From the NCBI RefSeq assembly GCF_023053635.1, contig NC_086173.1:139037197-139101196 (forward strand): a stretch of DNA of 64,000 nt, given 5' to 3'. Position numbers and translations under genes: made by a program. The notes under the pieces are model-generated. The model searched no databases. It was not told where the DNA came from and saw nothing but the letters and a program-made list of their open reading frames with translations. The DNA comes from Elgaria multicarinata webbii (Eukaryota > Chordata > Lepidosauria > Squamata > Anguidae). Shown piece by piece: positions 10,481-25,989 of the stretch. Position 1 is the first letter of the stretch. Each line of letters begins with the position of its first letter.

Positions 10481-10720
10481 AGCTGCTGCAGAAGCCCAAA
10501 GCCGCGCCCCGGGCTTTGCCAGCCCAAACGCCCTTCCCGCGCGCGCGCGCCGGGCTAGCCACGCAGGCCGGGCCAGAACGGCGAAGCCTGCCGTCGCAGA
10601 TGGGGCGGAGGCGGCCGCGGCGGCGCGCAGGGAGGGACCCTGGGCGGGCTGGGGACGGGGGGGGGCACCTTTTGAGGGAAGAGGCTGCTGGTGGAGAAAC
10701 AATCGTGGACGGCTGGCCTC
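10480..10720. promoter_or_regulatory. CpG-rich block
   Basis: A CpG-dense stretch (CGCGCGCGCGC, CGGCCGCGGCGGCGCGC) about 5 kb upstream of FEZF2. Frames here on both strands are GC-driven and have no family match. Confidence 0.4.
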
Positions 10721-11264
10721 GCCGGGCTAGACTGATACCAAACTCTTCGTCAGATCCAGATAGAAGGGAGTGTTGGAGCTGGGGAACCGGGACATTGCTC
10801 TCTAGCTGACAGAGTCCGGGATGTTGACCTGCAGACCTCCTTTCCCTCCTCGTCGCCTCCATCCTCGCCAGTAAGGGTGACCACCACACTCGCCAGGGCT
10901 TCCTGAGTGTTCCCATCATATAACAAGAACCGTGATCAGACTGAAAGGTCCATTGAGGCTAGCATTCTGTTCAAGGTGTCCAACCAGTCCACGTGGGCAG
11001 TAGCAACGTCCTGCCGGTGTTCCCCGCAACTGGGGCGCATGGGTGTGCTGCCTCGGATACTGGAAGTAGCATAGAGCCATCAGGACTAGTAGCAACCGAT
11101 AGCTCTCTCCTCCATCCTTACCTATTCTTGTACAGAGAGAACAGATAAGGATTTTCTTCTCCCTTTCTCAAACACATTCAAGTTCCAAACTGACCTCAGA
11201 AAGGAAATCTACAACACGGTGCTCGCTACAAGTTTTATTGGATCAACACCCAGCCAATTGAATG

Positions 11265-11385
11265 AGACTCCATTACAAGGAAATGCGCATCTGACTGCAC
11301 CCCTGACTACTCGGAAGTAAGCTCCACTGAGTTCCATGGGACTTACTGCATGTTAGATGTGCATGGGAAATCGCAGGCTTGAACT
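11265..11385. repeat. AAGTAAGT-type interspersed repeat
   Basis: TCGGAAGTAAGCTCCACTGA and TTCCATGGGACTTACT followed by GATGTGCATGGGAAATCGCA: the same short repeat as at 5915-6250. Confidence 0.5.
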
Positions 11386-11731
11386 CCTAATTCGGTCCGA
11401 ACCTTCAAGGGCCATGCAAACCACTCCTGCTATGAGATAAATTTAGATGCTGGACCTCCTGATCTTGGGGGGCCTCGCTCCTTAGTTGGCCACGTGCATT
11501 AGTCGACTCACTCCAACATGTGACTAGACACACACACACCTGCATTTGGGCCCTGGATGCCTGCCCCAAAGCCCTGATGGCCCCACTGATGCAAATTATC
11601 TCTAATGACCTCCTACATGATCTTCATGACAGGTTGGTCTATTTCTGCCCCCATTCTGAAGGATCTATAAAGCAGAGGTGGGCAGACTTCAGGATTCTGG
11701 AGTCTACTTCATTACTGTTGTTTATTTTACT

Positions 11732-12070
11732 AGAGAGCCAGTGTGGTTAGTGGTTAGTGTGACTGGGACGCCTGAGATCCGGGTTCTAGTCCCCACTGGT
11801 ATTGAAGCACACTGATAATTGTTGAGGCACATTCCTCTTCATCCAAAATACTGCAACAAATGTCACTGTGTGTCCTATGCAGTATAAATATGCAAGAGGG
11901 ATATAACTACCAGGATGGGATCATAAGGATTTGACACAAAGTGTAGTTCTGGCCTGGGTGTCCTCGGGCCAGTCACTGCCTCTTAGCCTAGCCTTCCTCG
12001 CAGGGTTGTTGTGAGGATAAAATGGAGAGGAGGAGGAGCACCTTGTAAACCAAGGGAAAAGGCCGGATGT
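11732..12070 (+). mobile_element. tRNA-derived SINE (GAGAGCCAGTGTGGTTAGTG type), interrupted
   Basis: It starts GAGAGCCAGTGTGGTTAGTG and has a B-box-like GGTTCTAGTCC near 11783, a common squamate SINE head. The body resumes as CTCGGGCCAGTCACTGCCTC and GGGTTGTTGTGAGGATAAAA. Between about 11814 and 11955 lies foreign sequence shared with 5163-5250. Relatives lie at 40795 (+) and 49697 (-). Confidence 0.7.
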
Positions 12071-12236
12071 AAGTGAGAATACCAAAATCCACCAAACAGA
12101 GCTAGGTGCAAAAGTCATACATTTCAAGCTGGAGAATTCTGAGTCTGGGAATGTGTTTTGTCTTCCAGAATTGAACCAAACTTGCAGTCTTTCAACACAA
12201 AAATCCACTTCTTATTACCCCTTCCACCTCTCCCAC

Positions 12237-12239
<3 letters not shown>

Positions 12240-12291
<52 letters not shown>
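12240..12291. repeat. (CA)n microsatellite
   Basis: An uninterrupted CA run of about 26 units. A short TAAA run follows at about 12361-12384. Confidence 0.95.
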
Positions 12292-12293
<2 letters not shown>

Positions 12294-12389
12294 TCTTCAT
12301 TTCAGCATATCTTATGATACCATTTGATATCTTATGATATCCAGGGGTTTCTACTTAGCTTAAATAAATAAATAAATAAATAAATTTGA

Positions 12390-14230
12390 GCATCATTTTA
12401 TTGTTGCTATTGTTAAAACTGTTGGGAGCCAGAAACCCTTGGAGATCTACTGCAAATCACCCAGAAATCAACCAGTAGATCCCCACCTACTTTTTCCCCA
12501 CTCCTAATCTAGAGGTTTATAGCAGAAGCATTGTGATTTCCAAAATGACAGCTTTTGGCTCGCCATCCTGATCCTAATCTAAACCTTCTTAGTTGGAACT
12601 AGGTGCCATTGACCACACCTTCGAATTTACTTCGAGGTCTATCCTTAGGTTATGGGATCAAAGGCAGGAGGTGACTGTGGGTTCTACACCCCAGCCAGAA
12701 TACATTTACCTAGAGGTCAGTCTCCTGAATTATTGGGACCGCCTTCCACATACCCCTAAGGCTGTCTGTGCAGGCCTCCTTGTCTCTAAAATGCCACAGA
12801 TAAGTGTCTTGCTGCTGTCCGAGGCCTTCCCATGGGCTCTGCCTTGGAAGGCGGGCAGGCATATCGCCATCGCAAAACTCGACGGCTTGATTCAGTGACA
12901 ATCATCAGGACTAGAAACATGAAGCAAAAAGAATGAAGTCGGGCGTTCTGGCGCATCAGGAGCACCAATTCGTGCGGGAGGTTGGGGGTTGGGAATGAGG
13001 ACCGAAGTCAACTTTTCTGAGTATATCTGCTCCGCGCGGCCTTGAGTGACTTGCTCCGCTCTTGCAACGGGAGAAGGGGCGAATGGAAAGCGGGCTGGAA
13101 AGCGAGGCCAATTCGAGACATTCACGCTAGCAAGTTCGACGTGCTTTCGAATGAAGCGAGGGGGCTTCTAGGGGGACCAGATCTTTGGGACAAAGCGCTG
13201 TGTGATAAAAGCAGGCCTCTTCCCGCCCCCCCCATGCACTCCCGCTCCCCCCTCCCATTCCTGTCCCCCCATTTCCCTTCCCTTCCCTTCCCTGCCTCAG
13301 CCATCAGCTCCGCCGATTCGGTGTTGTGGTTGGTGCCTTTTCGTGTGTGTGTGTGTGGGGGGGGATTGTTGTGCTTCGCAGGTGAAATCGCGTGTCTGCA
13401 AACAGCCCCCAACAGGGACGGCTGGTTGCGCGTTCTCTGGCTTTTGTGAGCGCCGCACAAAAAGTGGAATTCCTCCGAAGTTGGGTGGTGGTGCTTTTTG
13501 GGGTGTGTGTGTGTGTGTTTTAAGGGCTGCAAAAATAGAGGAGAGGGGGAGGGGGAGACGCCTTTCATGCCTTACTTTACCTACTCTATAAGCCTCCCCT
13601 TCTCACCCTTCCTCTGCCCCCACCGCCCAATAATCCTTCGCTTTATTGTCGAAACAGACAAAATCAGGTGCCACGCAGCGCTATAGTGTCTCTCCATTGA
13701 ATGAGGCTTGAGGCGGCTCTCAGTCGCTGGAGGGGGCGGGGGTGGGGAAGTGAGAATAACCGAGAGAGGGGGCAGGCGGCCGTTGGGGGCTTTAGCGGGA
13801 CCCGCAGCCTAAGCTGCCCTCCAGAACCAGGTGGGAACTGGACAATCTCCTCCACCCAACCCCCATACAAGCTTTGGGCATCTGGCGGTGGGTTTCCCCT
13901 CATTGATGTAGATGCTTCCTCCCCCCACCGCACCCCCTCCACACAACTCTCCTGTCATTTTATAATTGCACGCATCCATCCCAGAAAAGAAAGTTACTAG
14001 TCATTGTGATTTATTTATTTTCAGGTGGGGGGGGGGAGGCGAGGACAACTGGATCTACTCCGCTTTGTTTCTACAAACTTTGCCCTCCCCCCCCTTGCAG
14101 AAAGGGAACTTTGTCGAGCTTAAAAATCACATGCCAGGATCGAAAGAGTTCTCTGCACTTGTTTGTTTGTTTACTTCGTTTCTTTGAATGGGTCCAGTCG
14201 TCTTTTGGCAAAAGCTGGTGGCCGATCTAG
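12390..14230. other. FEZF2 upstream sequence without recognised gene
   Basis: This holds mixed non-repetitive sequence, CpG-enriched from about 12940 to 13450, with short GT runs (13341-13357, 13505-13520) and poly-C/poly-G tracts. No coding family is recognised. It is probably regulatory flank. Confidence 0.35.
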
Positions 14231-14239
14231 AGAGATGGA

Positions 14240-14335
14240 GGAGTTTGGGCGCCAGCATTCAACGAAGTTTAATTCGCATTAAAGCGGCCAGGACCTAATT
14301 AATGGACCCGCTATTCATTTATGCCCGCTCTGGTG
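14240..14335. promoter_or_regulatory. Candidate FEZF2 proximal regulatory element
   Basis: Clustered homeobox-type sites TTTAATTCGCATTAAAG, CCTAATTAATGG and ATTCATTTATGC lie about 1.4 kb upstream of the start codon in otherwise non-repetitive sequence. Confidence 0.35.
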
Positions 14336-14874
14336 GGGGGGGGGGGAGAGGGAGGGCTGATCTTTCATAAATTGTCACTTGATCTTCCCGGCTCGCTTTT
14401 GCAAGGGATCTGATTGAGGACGGGTTGCCTAAATTGGAACGGGGTGGGGGGGGGAGGGGGAAGAGAAATGTTCATCATTAAAATTGTTCCTCTCCTCTTT
14501 CTTTCCCGCTCCCCCCCACCTTTTCGGGGGGGGGTTGTTGTTGTTGTTAAAATCAATGCAACTCCGTGCTCTGCTTCTCGGTGGCTTTTCTAACTACACG
14601 CTTTGCTTTACACCCAACTTGCGAATCTCGCAACCCTTCTTAATTTGCCACATGCAAATCGACGACGCTGCTTTTGCAAGTTGCTCCCTCCCCCTCCCCC
14701 CTCGCCCCCACCAAGATCTCCGTCCCTTCTTCCCCTTGGAAAGGCTCTCACACAAGAAAATCGAGGGTGTGCCTTAAATTGGAAAGGAGGGGGGGTTCCT
14801 TTCTTCTCCTCACCCCCCTCCCCTCCCCTCCCTCCCTTCAGTCCAGACCTGAGTTGAATGTTTGGCTGGGAAAA

Positions 14875-14878
<4 letters not shown>

Positions 14879-14932
<54 letters not shown>
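14879..14932. repeat. (CT)n microsatellite
   Basis: About 27 CT units followed by a C homopolymer, 0.8 kb upstream of the FEZF2 start codon. Confidence 0.95.
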
Positions 14933-14935
<3 letters not shown>

Positions 14936-15229
14936 CCCCCCCCTTCCACGGTGGCCAAAATCCCATGTCATTCTGCTTGAAGTGACTTCATGTGATGTCA
15001 GCTTTAAATGTAAGAGACAGCGATTTGACGCTCGGGAAGATGTTTGTTATCAAAATCTGACAGTGTGGCCACACCGCGGTGCTTGGATGCGTCTCCTCGG
15101 CGCTGGGCAAAGGTAACCCATCCCAGGGCAGGCTTGAGCCACCCTCCCCCCTCCCTCCCCCACCCCTCACTCAGGGATAGCACCGTGGGACCCAAGTGAA
15201 AGAGATGGGCAGGGCAGGTTGTGGTTTGA

Positions 15230-15746
15230 GTCCTCTCATCCCCCCTCTCCCCACCCCACCCACCGCCACCCCCGCGCGCGCGCCTTCTCAAATGCAGGCC
15301 CACTTCCACCGGGTCTCGGGAGTTGGTCTGTTACTTTCGGCGCGGCTCTGGCGCTTCCTTGCGCTGTGCTTAATGAGCAGCAATCTGGTCTCCCCGCGCG
15401 CAGTTGTTCTGTGTTCATTTGAATGTAAATGGGGGGAGGAGATGCTGGGGGTGGGGGGTGGCGGCGGCGGCGGCGGCGCTGGGGGAGAGAAAGAGGGGGC
15501 TTATTAATTTGATTTGTCTCTTGGCTTTTCTGGAATGCTGAGCTGGCGAAGAGCAAGCAGAGAAAGTGGCTGCTGGGCTCTCTGGGCTTCCCTTCGCGGC
15601 GCCCGCCCCCCCCCCCCTTTTCTTCTTTTGCCCCTTTGCAAATTTAATTGTCCTGATTCTGGTTTTATGGGCGAGATCCGGCTGCTGCTCTTCAGTCCCG
15701 CTGTGCTTTTCTCTCCTCCCCGCCCTTGCCGTGTGGCCGCGCAGAG
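15230..15746 (+). promoter_or_regulatory. FEZF2: FEZF2 5' CpG island and probable 5' UTR/promoter area
   Basis: GC- and CpG-rich sequence runs continuously into the first coding exon (CpG island roughly 15230-16740). Human FEZF2 has a noncoding first exon. Here an acceptor-like tract ends at 15744, and a possible donor, GCAAAG/GTAACC, lies near 15112. The true transcription start is not determinable from sequence alone. Part of the 15250-15480 stretch is simple GCC/GGC and G-run sequence. Confidence 0.5.
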
Positions 15747-19701
<3,955 letters not shown>

Positions 19702-20105
19702 AAATGACGTCTAAAAATAAATTGCAGGCGAGAGCAAGCGATGGATCGAGGCTTTTTCGGGAGGCCTGAAAAATCCTCCCCACCCGTCTGTCCCGCGAGT
19801 GCTGACGAGACAATCACTTCGTTCTTCTTCTTCTTTGGGGCTATACACAGTTATATAAATATATAGATATATAGATATATATATATTGCAAAGAAACTTA
19901 TTTAAAACTCCGTTGCTGCTACGGATTCAACTACGGGAATAGCTGCGGATCGTGAGAAAGGGGAGGCGAAGTTCCTCCGAAGACTGTAAAGAGAGACACG
20001 CCGCGGTTGATCATGACTGTACATACGACTGTAAATTTAAATTTTAATGTACGCCCGAATAATTAAGGAATATATCTATGAGGCAATAAAAAAGATCGCT
20101 TAATA
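19702..20105 (+). terminator. FEZF2: FEZF2 3' UTR and likely poly(A) signal (AATAAA at 20085-20090)
   Basis: About 390 bases of AT-rich, repeat-poor sequence follow the stop codon and lead to AATAAA at 20085-20090. An earlier AATAAA lies only about 13 bases after the stop (near 19714) and is less likely to be used. The block containing TGTACATACGACTG and the run before the signal look like a conserved 3' UTR. The exact cleavage site is not visible. Confidence 0.65.
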
Positions 20106-20734
20106 GGAGTCTTATTTCCAGCTCCCCCAAAACCTACAATTAAAAAAAAGAAATCAATTTCGGTTCCAAATTAATTATTGTGAAGGTGTGGGGCAGTGGG
20201 ATGGGGGGGGTGATGGAATGAATTCTACCGGTAACTTCTTCCAGCGGACCCCATAGAAATGGGGGCGTTCTTCGCGTTCACTTTCAGTGGAGGGTTTTTG
20301 CCAAGAGCAGCTTCCCAATGAAATCGGGGCCGAGTGTCAAATTTTACAGGGAACCAAAATTGCGCCTGTTCTGCAACAGGGGTGTCAATTCGATTGCGCG
20401 TGTAAACCCGACTAATCCGGAGCTGAAGGGAAAGAGTTTTGAAAGGGTCAACGTTATTTTGTTTTCTTATGAACTAGCTTTTCTCCACCACGGTCCTTTT
20501 TTAAAAAGAGGGACTTCGAGACCCTTTTTAAAACACGCAGTTCCTGGAAACCTGCTTCTTGCAATGGGTTCTTCATCCACGGAGGAGTGTGTGTGTGCGG
20601 CCAGGATCGCAGTTTAAATACGGCCAAATAAAAGAGAATTAACCATCCGAGCCCGACCTAGCAGGCTATAAACGGGAACGGGTGTGTGTGTGTTGGAGGG
20701 GACACTTCTCTGCAATATATCAGCCACTTGCAAA

Positions 20735-20770
20735 AGGAAAGGAAAGGAAAGGAAAGGAAAGGAAAGGAAA
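20735..20770. repeat. (GGAAA)n microsatellite
   Basis: About seven GGAAA units downstream of FEZF2, the same unit as the array at 3480-3626. Confidence 0.9.
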
Positions 20771-21172
20771 AAAGTGGGGGAGCAGGATATTCTGCTCCGA
20801 AAGAACGGTGTTACCTAACTATTCCGGATAAACTAACCATGTTTGGAGAGTTTTTGTAGGTGTGTGCGTGTGTGTGGAGGGAGACTTTTTCACCACCTAT
20901 ATTATCCCTTCTTTATTTAGTTGCAAAGAACAGTCTACTAATGAGTGGGAGGGATGAGGGTGCCCGAATCGTTTTCTTTTCTTTTACTTTGAAAGTAAGG
21001 AAGAATTCAGACAATCTGGCCTGGAAAATTCTATTCAGCCTCCCCCCACCCCGACAGCAACAAGTAAAAACTGGGGCCTCCCCACCCACCCCCGCTCGTC
21101 CGCTCCCCCAGGCCCCCAGGCGTCTGCCACTAACACCAGTTCCTTCCTGGTTTGTTTTTGTTTTGAGTCCTA

Positions 21173-21211
21173 CCCCCCACCCCACCCCACCCCACCCCAC
21201 CCCACCCCACC
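21173..21211. repeat. (CCCCA)n microsatellite
   Basis: About seven CCCCA units. Confidence 0.9.
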
Positions 21212-21460
21212 TCTCCATCTCGGGGTCAGTAAAGAAATAGCTTCCTATCTCGATGGCTTCTTTCCACCTGATCTGGGAAGGAAGGGAATACAAAATGATA
21301 TCATCATCATCATCAATCACCATCCTTGAGTGCTTTCAGCTCGAAATTGGAAGCTACACTGTGCCTCTTTCAACCATAATTTGTGACCTTTTGGGGGTCC
21401 CTTAATTAAGAGGTATTTAAGTCATTTCCTAAATGACTATTTCTCTCTCTGATTTTATTC

Positions 21461-21461
<1 letters not shown>

Positions 21462-21518
<57 letters not shown>
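21462..21518. repeat. (TTA)n microsatellite
   Basis: About 19 TTA units. Confidence 0.95.
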
Positions 21519-21519
<1 letters not shown>

Positions 21520-22015
21520 CTGAACGCTAATGAAACGATTTAACGGCTTGCTTTCCGAGTAATGACCCAAATTAAGAGAGAAAACACAGACCCTTCAAAC
21601 CACATTACATTAATCATGTAATCATCCACAGCAGGCTCCAGAACCGTTTCTTTTAAAAAAATAATAATCAGAATATGGATAATCAAGAGCTTGGATTAAC
21701 TAAACTAAGGAGTTTTTGCTCACTCGCCAGGCCCCCCTCCCCTTCTCACAAAGCCTTCTAATATGGCAATGGCAATTCTGCTCACAATATTATTACAGTG
21801 GAGCAAACGAAATTCTGCAGCCCGCCCATGTGCGTGCTGCTCAGTCCAAGCTTGCCAATGAAACAGAAAATTAAGCAGGCCATCGCAATTGTCTGGGGGC
21901 AGTTTCGTCTGGAGTTCACCTTTCCTCTGGTTAATTGAGTGGTTAAATGCTGAAAAGCGAGCAAGTTTAATAGAGGACTGTTCAGTGTGTAGCAGACAAC
22001 TCCACTGAAGTTATC
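21520..22015. promoter_or_regulatory. Candidate conserved noncoding block downstream of FEZF2
   Basis: Repeat-free sequence carries TAAT cores and paired sites such as CATTACATTAATCATGTAAT, CAAATTAAGAG and GGTTAATTGAGTGG, plus SOX-like CAATTGTC. It lies 1.8-2.3 kb after the FEZF2 stop codon. Confidence 0.35.
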
Positions 22016-22025
22016 CTTAATATAG

Positions 22026-22029
<4 letters not shown>

Positions 22030-22097
<68 letters not shown>

Positions 22098-22122
22098 CCC
22101 TCTCTCTCCCTCTCTCTCTCTT
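22030..22122. repeat. (CT)n microsatellite
   Basis: About 32 CT units followed by an interrupted CT/CCCT stretch. Confidence 0.95.
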
Positions 22123-22159
22123 GTTGGTTTGTTCCTTTGGTCTAGTTTTCAACCCGATA

Positions 22160-22345
22160 ATATCCACAGCGGGAGAGATTATTAACTATTTTAGAGCATC
22201 TTTGTAAACATCCCTTTAATTGCCATTCGGCTAGATGAGCTGGACGGGCAAACCCATGTTATCAAAAAATGACGAGGGGGGAAACCCAAAACGAAATCTA
22301 ATCAACAGCCACATAAAGTTTCTTAAAGGGAAAACCATCCCCATG
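22160..22345. promoter_or_regulatory. Candidate conserved noncoding block
   Basis: Repeat-free sequence with GATTATTAAC, CTTTAATTGCC, TTTGTAAACA (forkhead-type) and CTAATCAAC motifs. It may belong to the same regulatory region as 21520-22015. Confidence 0.3.
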
Positions 22346-22756
22346 CGTTTCGAGCTAAGATACTCAACCGATAATTAATATGCGAGACATTATAAAATAT
22401 ATCCCTAGGCCTTTGATTTATGTTGTCGTTTTTATCACAGGAGACAGTCCCATGCCAAGGAATAGGTTGTTCATGTTGTTTTCTTCCACCACTTTGTCCT
22501 CCTTATTTATTTATGATCATGTCCCCAGTCAACCAAACTTTAAACCTCATTCCACATTTGATGGTAATCAAATCAAACCCCCTTTTCAAACCTAAAATAA
22601 CAGCCCTACAAGAGGAGAAGGAGAAAGAAAGCAACTGCTCCTGTCACGTTTCCACCACCACCACCGAAGAGTTTCTGTCCAGATTTTTTGAAAGCCTCTT
22701 CCATTTTATAATAAGTTGCCTAACATGCTCTCATCTTGTTGTGAAAGTTTATGGTC

Positions 22757-22872
22757 CTGGGTAAAATCCAATCTAAATCCTATTTAGAGTAGACCTATTG
22801 AAATGAATAGGAATTCGTGGATAACTTAACTCCCATTCATTTCAATGGGTCGGATGGGACTTGGGTCGGATG
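22757..22872. repeat. AAGTAAGT-type palindromic interspersed repeat
   Basis: TCCTATTTAGAGTAGACCTA TTGAAATGAATAG on one side and CATTCATTTCAATGGGTCGG on the other form an inverted pair around the centre. It is the same dispersed family as at 46277-46372. Confidence 0.5.
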
Positions 22873-23012
22873 TGTTTTTCATGCTTTGATCGGGTAACAA
22901 AATCATGTCATTTTGCTACAAATATGCAAATGGACTTCCAAAATCCCCGTCTTTAGGAGTTTATTTCTTTATTTTTTAAGCGCAGTCGGGCACTTCTCAG
23001 CCAAATGAGGCA

Positions 23013-23175
23013 GCATGTACATACGAAGTTGCATACTGAGTGTCAGTCTAGTCCAGAATTGCCTTCTCTAACTGGCAGAGGTCTCTGCTAGCTCTTCTTA
23101 ACTGAGATGTAACCTTTAAATGGAGACGCGAGCCAGAGATTTCTGAATGCAAAGCCTGTGCTCTGGCACCTAAGC
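23013..23175 (-). mobile_element. tRNA-derived SINE (TAGCTCAGTGGTAGAGCAT type), diverged
   Basis: In reverse orientation it shows GGTTGC-like head remains, TTTGCATTCAGAAATCTCTG, then AGCTAGCAGAGACCTCTGCC and a tail with ACTGACACTCAGTATGC. This is the order of the SINE at 32849. It is strongly diverged. Confidence 0.5.
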
Positions 23176-23452
23176 TGCTCAGATGCTGATTCCATTGCTG
23201 TGTGCCTTCTCTGGCCATGTTAGAAATCGCTGTCCTGGCGCAAGGCAACTGAGAGTGGGCAATGGAATTGGCAGAGGAAGGCAGTGGCAGTGGCAATTGC
23301 TCCAGATCAGAGGGTGGCCAGAAGGTGGTCCGGCAAGGGCTCTCTACCTCCCAGATGTTTAACAATAGCCACTTCAAGGTCTCAACCAGAAGGTTAGCCT
23401 CTGCCCCTTGGGCCAATATTTTGCTTCATTAGGTGGATCTCAGGGGTTTAGT

Positions 23453-23516
23453 AAAACAACAACAACAACAACCCCAAAACAACAACAAAACAAAGCAACA
23501 ATAACAACAACAAAGT
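23453..23516. repeat. (AAC)n-rich simple repeat
   Basis: Imperfect AAC/AACAAC units over about 64 bases. Confidence 0.85.
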
Positions 23517-24374
23517 AGATTCCACAAGCCTTTAAGTCTGCCCTCTCCAGCTCTAGATTTCCCCCTGTTTTTCAGCTACCGCTTTCAAGGAAGACAAGTG
23601 AGAGCTGGCTTATGCAGCATATCTAACTATCACCTACCTATCTAATGATTGTGGCAGGTTTGACTGGCTATTGAAAAACAATTGGCCATCAATTGGTCCT
23701 GCATAAAAAAAGCAACTGGATACAAAATAACAGATATTTGCCAGTGATATAAAGGATTATTCCCATGAAAAGCAGCCTCTGCCCTTTGCGAGCTTTAAAT
23801 GAATGACTAAACTACAGAGAGGAAAGAACCCCCACCCCACCTCAAAAGGAGGGTCTGACATCTGTTTTAATTTGACTTCCTATATTGTGCCCTCAGAATC
23901 ATGTTTAAAGACATAGGGTCCCTATGCATTACTTTTTATTATGCCATGTCTAGTGTGCAGTGCAATCTTGAGCGTGCTTTTTTTAAAGTAAGTTGTGCAG
24001 AATTCAGGGGAACCTACCAGGATTGCAGTTTTATTGAGCGGCAAGAGGCTTCAAATCTTTCCCCGTTCCCTCCTAGTAGCAGAATAAATTAATGCCTTCT
24101 TATCAGTTACAATCCAAATATATGTCATTGTATTTTTCCACAGATGAGAGAGACATCCTCTGATGCTCACATGGGCTTGCACAGATACACAGACACTTAT
24201 GGGTCTGGAGGCCACAAGTAGACCGCTGATCCTATTCTATACTGTAATGTGTTTACTGGTTAAATTACACAAACAGAGAAGTGTCAATCTGTAACCGTGC
24301 AACGAGTGCATCTTCTGTACTAAATGCCACTTCTATTGCACCAAAAATTTGTCCATCCATTTACAGGAAGGGAT

Positions 24375-24376
24375 TT

Positions 24377-24420
<44 letters not shown>

Positions 24421-24424
24421 TTTC
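24375..24424. repeat. (ATTT)n microsatellite
   Basis: About 12 TTTA units. An L2-type tail is not evident beside it. Confidence 0.9.
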
Positions 24425-25732
24425 AGTAGCTTTCTTCACTGACCATTGTGGGGATAAATAGTTGTCTAGGAAATATTTAGTGTTACTACTGAGTAACATT
24501 TATTAAGCTACAGCAGTGCTGAATCAACAACCTTTGATTCACACATGTACGTTGAAGAGCTTTTGACTTTGCTTTTAGAAAACCTCTGCAGAAGATAAAT
24601 GCACAAAGTATGGTGACCATGCCACTGTTTCCCCCCACATTATATGTTGAAGCATATAATGTGGCCAGGGAGGCTGGAGACAATGTACAGCTAGGACATA
24701 ACTTAAAATATATTAATATGGAATCATATAGTCCCCCCTCTCTCTCTCTGTGTTCATATAGCTAGATAGCTAGATAGATATCATAAAATTATCAGTGACT
24801 TTTTAAAATTAAGGATTGCAGCCACCTTAAGTATTTAGAAAATATATAATCAAAACCCACATTGAGAAGAAATGCTTTTGTAGGAATTTAGGAAGCTTCA
24901 GGCAGATGAAGGGCAGATGAAGAATTGGGATGGTGTAGAGTTTTAGAAAAGACCTCCCCATTTGCATCTTTGATTCTGTAAAATAAGGGATATTTATTTT
25001 CCCCATTTCAGGGTTAATAAGTGGGTTTCCTATACATAACAACATGGATGTCATCAGAAAAACAACCCTAGCTCTTGTTTAAGTCGGTAGCAAAATTCCC
25101 ATTAGCTGCAGTGAGGCCAGGGTTTTGCACCTGGAAAGTTGGCTGGCATTTCGGAAGCCTTTTAGGGTTTCAAGAGGTGCTACTCCAGCATTTTCCGCCT
25201 CATGTAGGTCTGAAAAGGGATCACTCATTCTGTATTTTTTAACACCGAGTCCTCCTCTCTGTTACACCTGGGAAGGTGATATTTCACATGGGGCTGTAAT
25301 TGCAGAAACTCAAACTAAATGCAGACACTTCAATCACAATAGCAGAGATCAGGCAACAGTGCCTACCTCATCACACTGAACAGCTGCAGAGAGTCTGGTA
25401 TTTTAACCGTGTGTGTTCCAGGGCTGGCACATTATGCTTTTGTGATACAGGAAACATCTTCAAAAAATTTCAAGACTGTCACAAAATCTTAGATATTCCC
25501 ATAGAACAATAGTTGAGTTCCACATCACTATAGATGAAACCTGTTGGAATCTGCATTCCAGCAATGGCCATGGCCAGAACTAAAAGTGGGTGGAGTCAGA
25601 GCAAAAAGTGGGTGGGGATTGCAAAGCGGGCAGCTTTTGCAAAATCGGCTGAGATCTGCATGAAACCAGGGTGATGTTCACACTCAGCCCTTGGGCCGCA
25701 GGTCCTCATCCCGTGCCATAGGCATTGAACTT

Positions 25733-25865
25733 CTGGAGCAGCCTTATACCAAATCAGATCACTGTCCCATCTAGCCTAGTATGGTCTACTCCATCAGGCA
25801 GAAGGTTTCCAATGGCTCAGGTGGAAAACATTCTCCTAGATCTGCAGGAGAAGGTTCTCATGTCA
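25733..25865 (-). mobile_element. SINE fragment (TAGCTCAGTGGTAGAGCAT type)
   Basis: GCAGCCTTATACCAAATCAG then CTGTCCCATCTAGCCTAGTA matches the reversed 3' part of this SINE family (CTGACTxGGTATAAGGCAGC). The head is not recognisable. Confidence 0.5.
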
Positions 25866-25989
25866 TGCTTTGTCATATTGTATTGCTATAAATAGAGATA
25901 CAGCCTCTCCCCCATTTGTGATGCAGTTAGGTCATTTTAGACTCAGACTCAATGGTCTTACAGGAACCTCCATTTTACAAGGTAATGTG

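Noticed and set aside
12240-12291. Regularly spaced repeats as CRISPR candidates (here and at other dinucleotide and trinucleotide runs)
   Set aside because: All are simple microsatellites in a vertebrate genome, with no unique spacers.
1-15000. CADPS exons, expected upstream of FEZF2 from human synteny
   Set aside because: I recognised no CADPS-like coding segment. If the gene is present it lies beyond the left edge.
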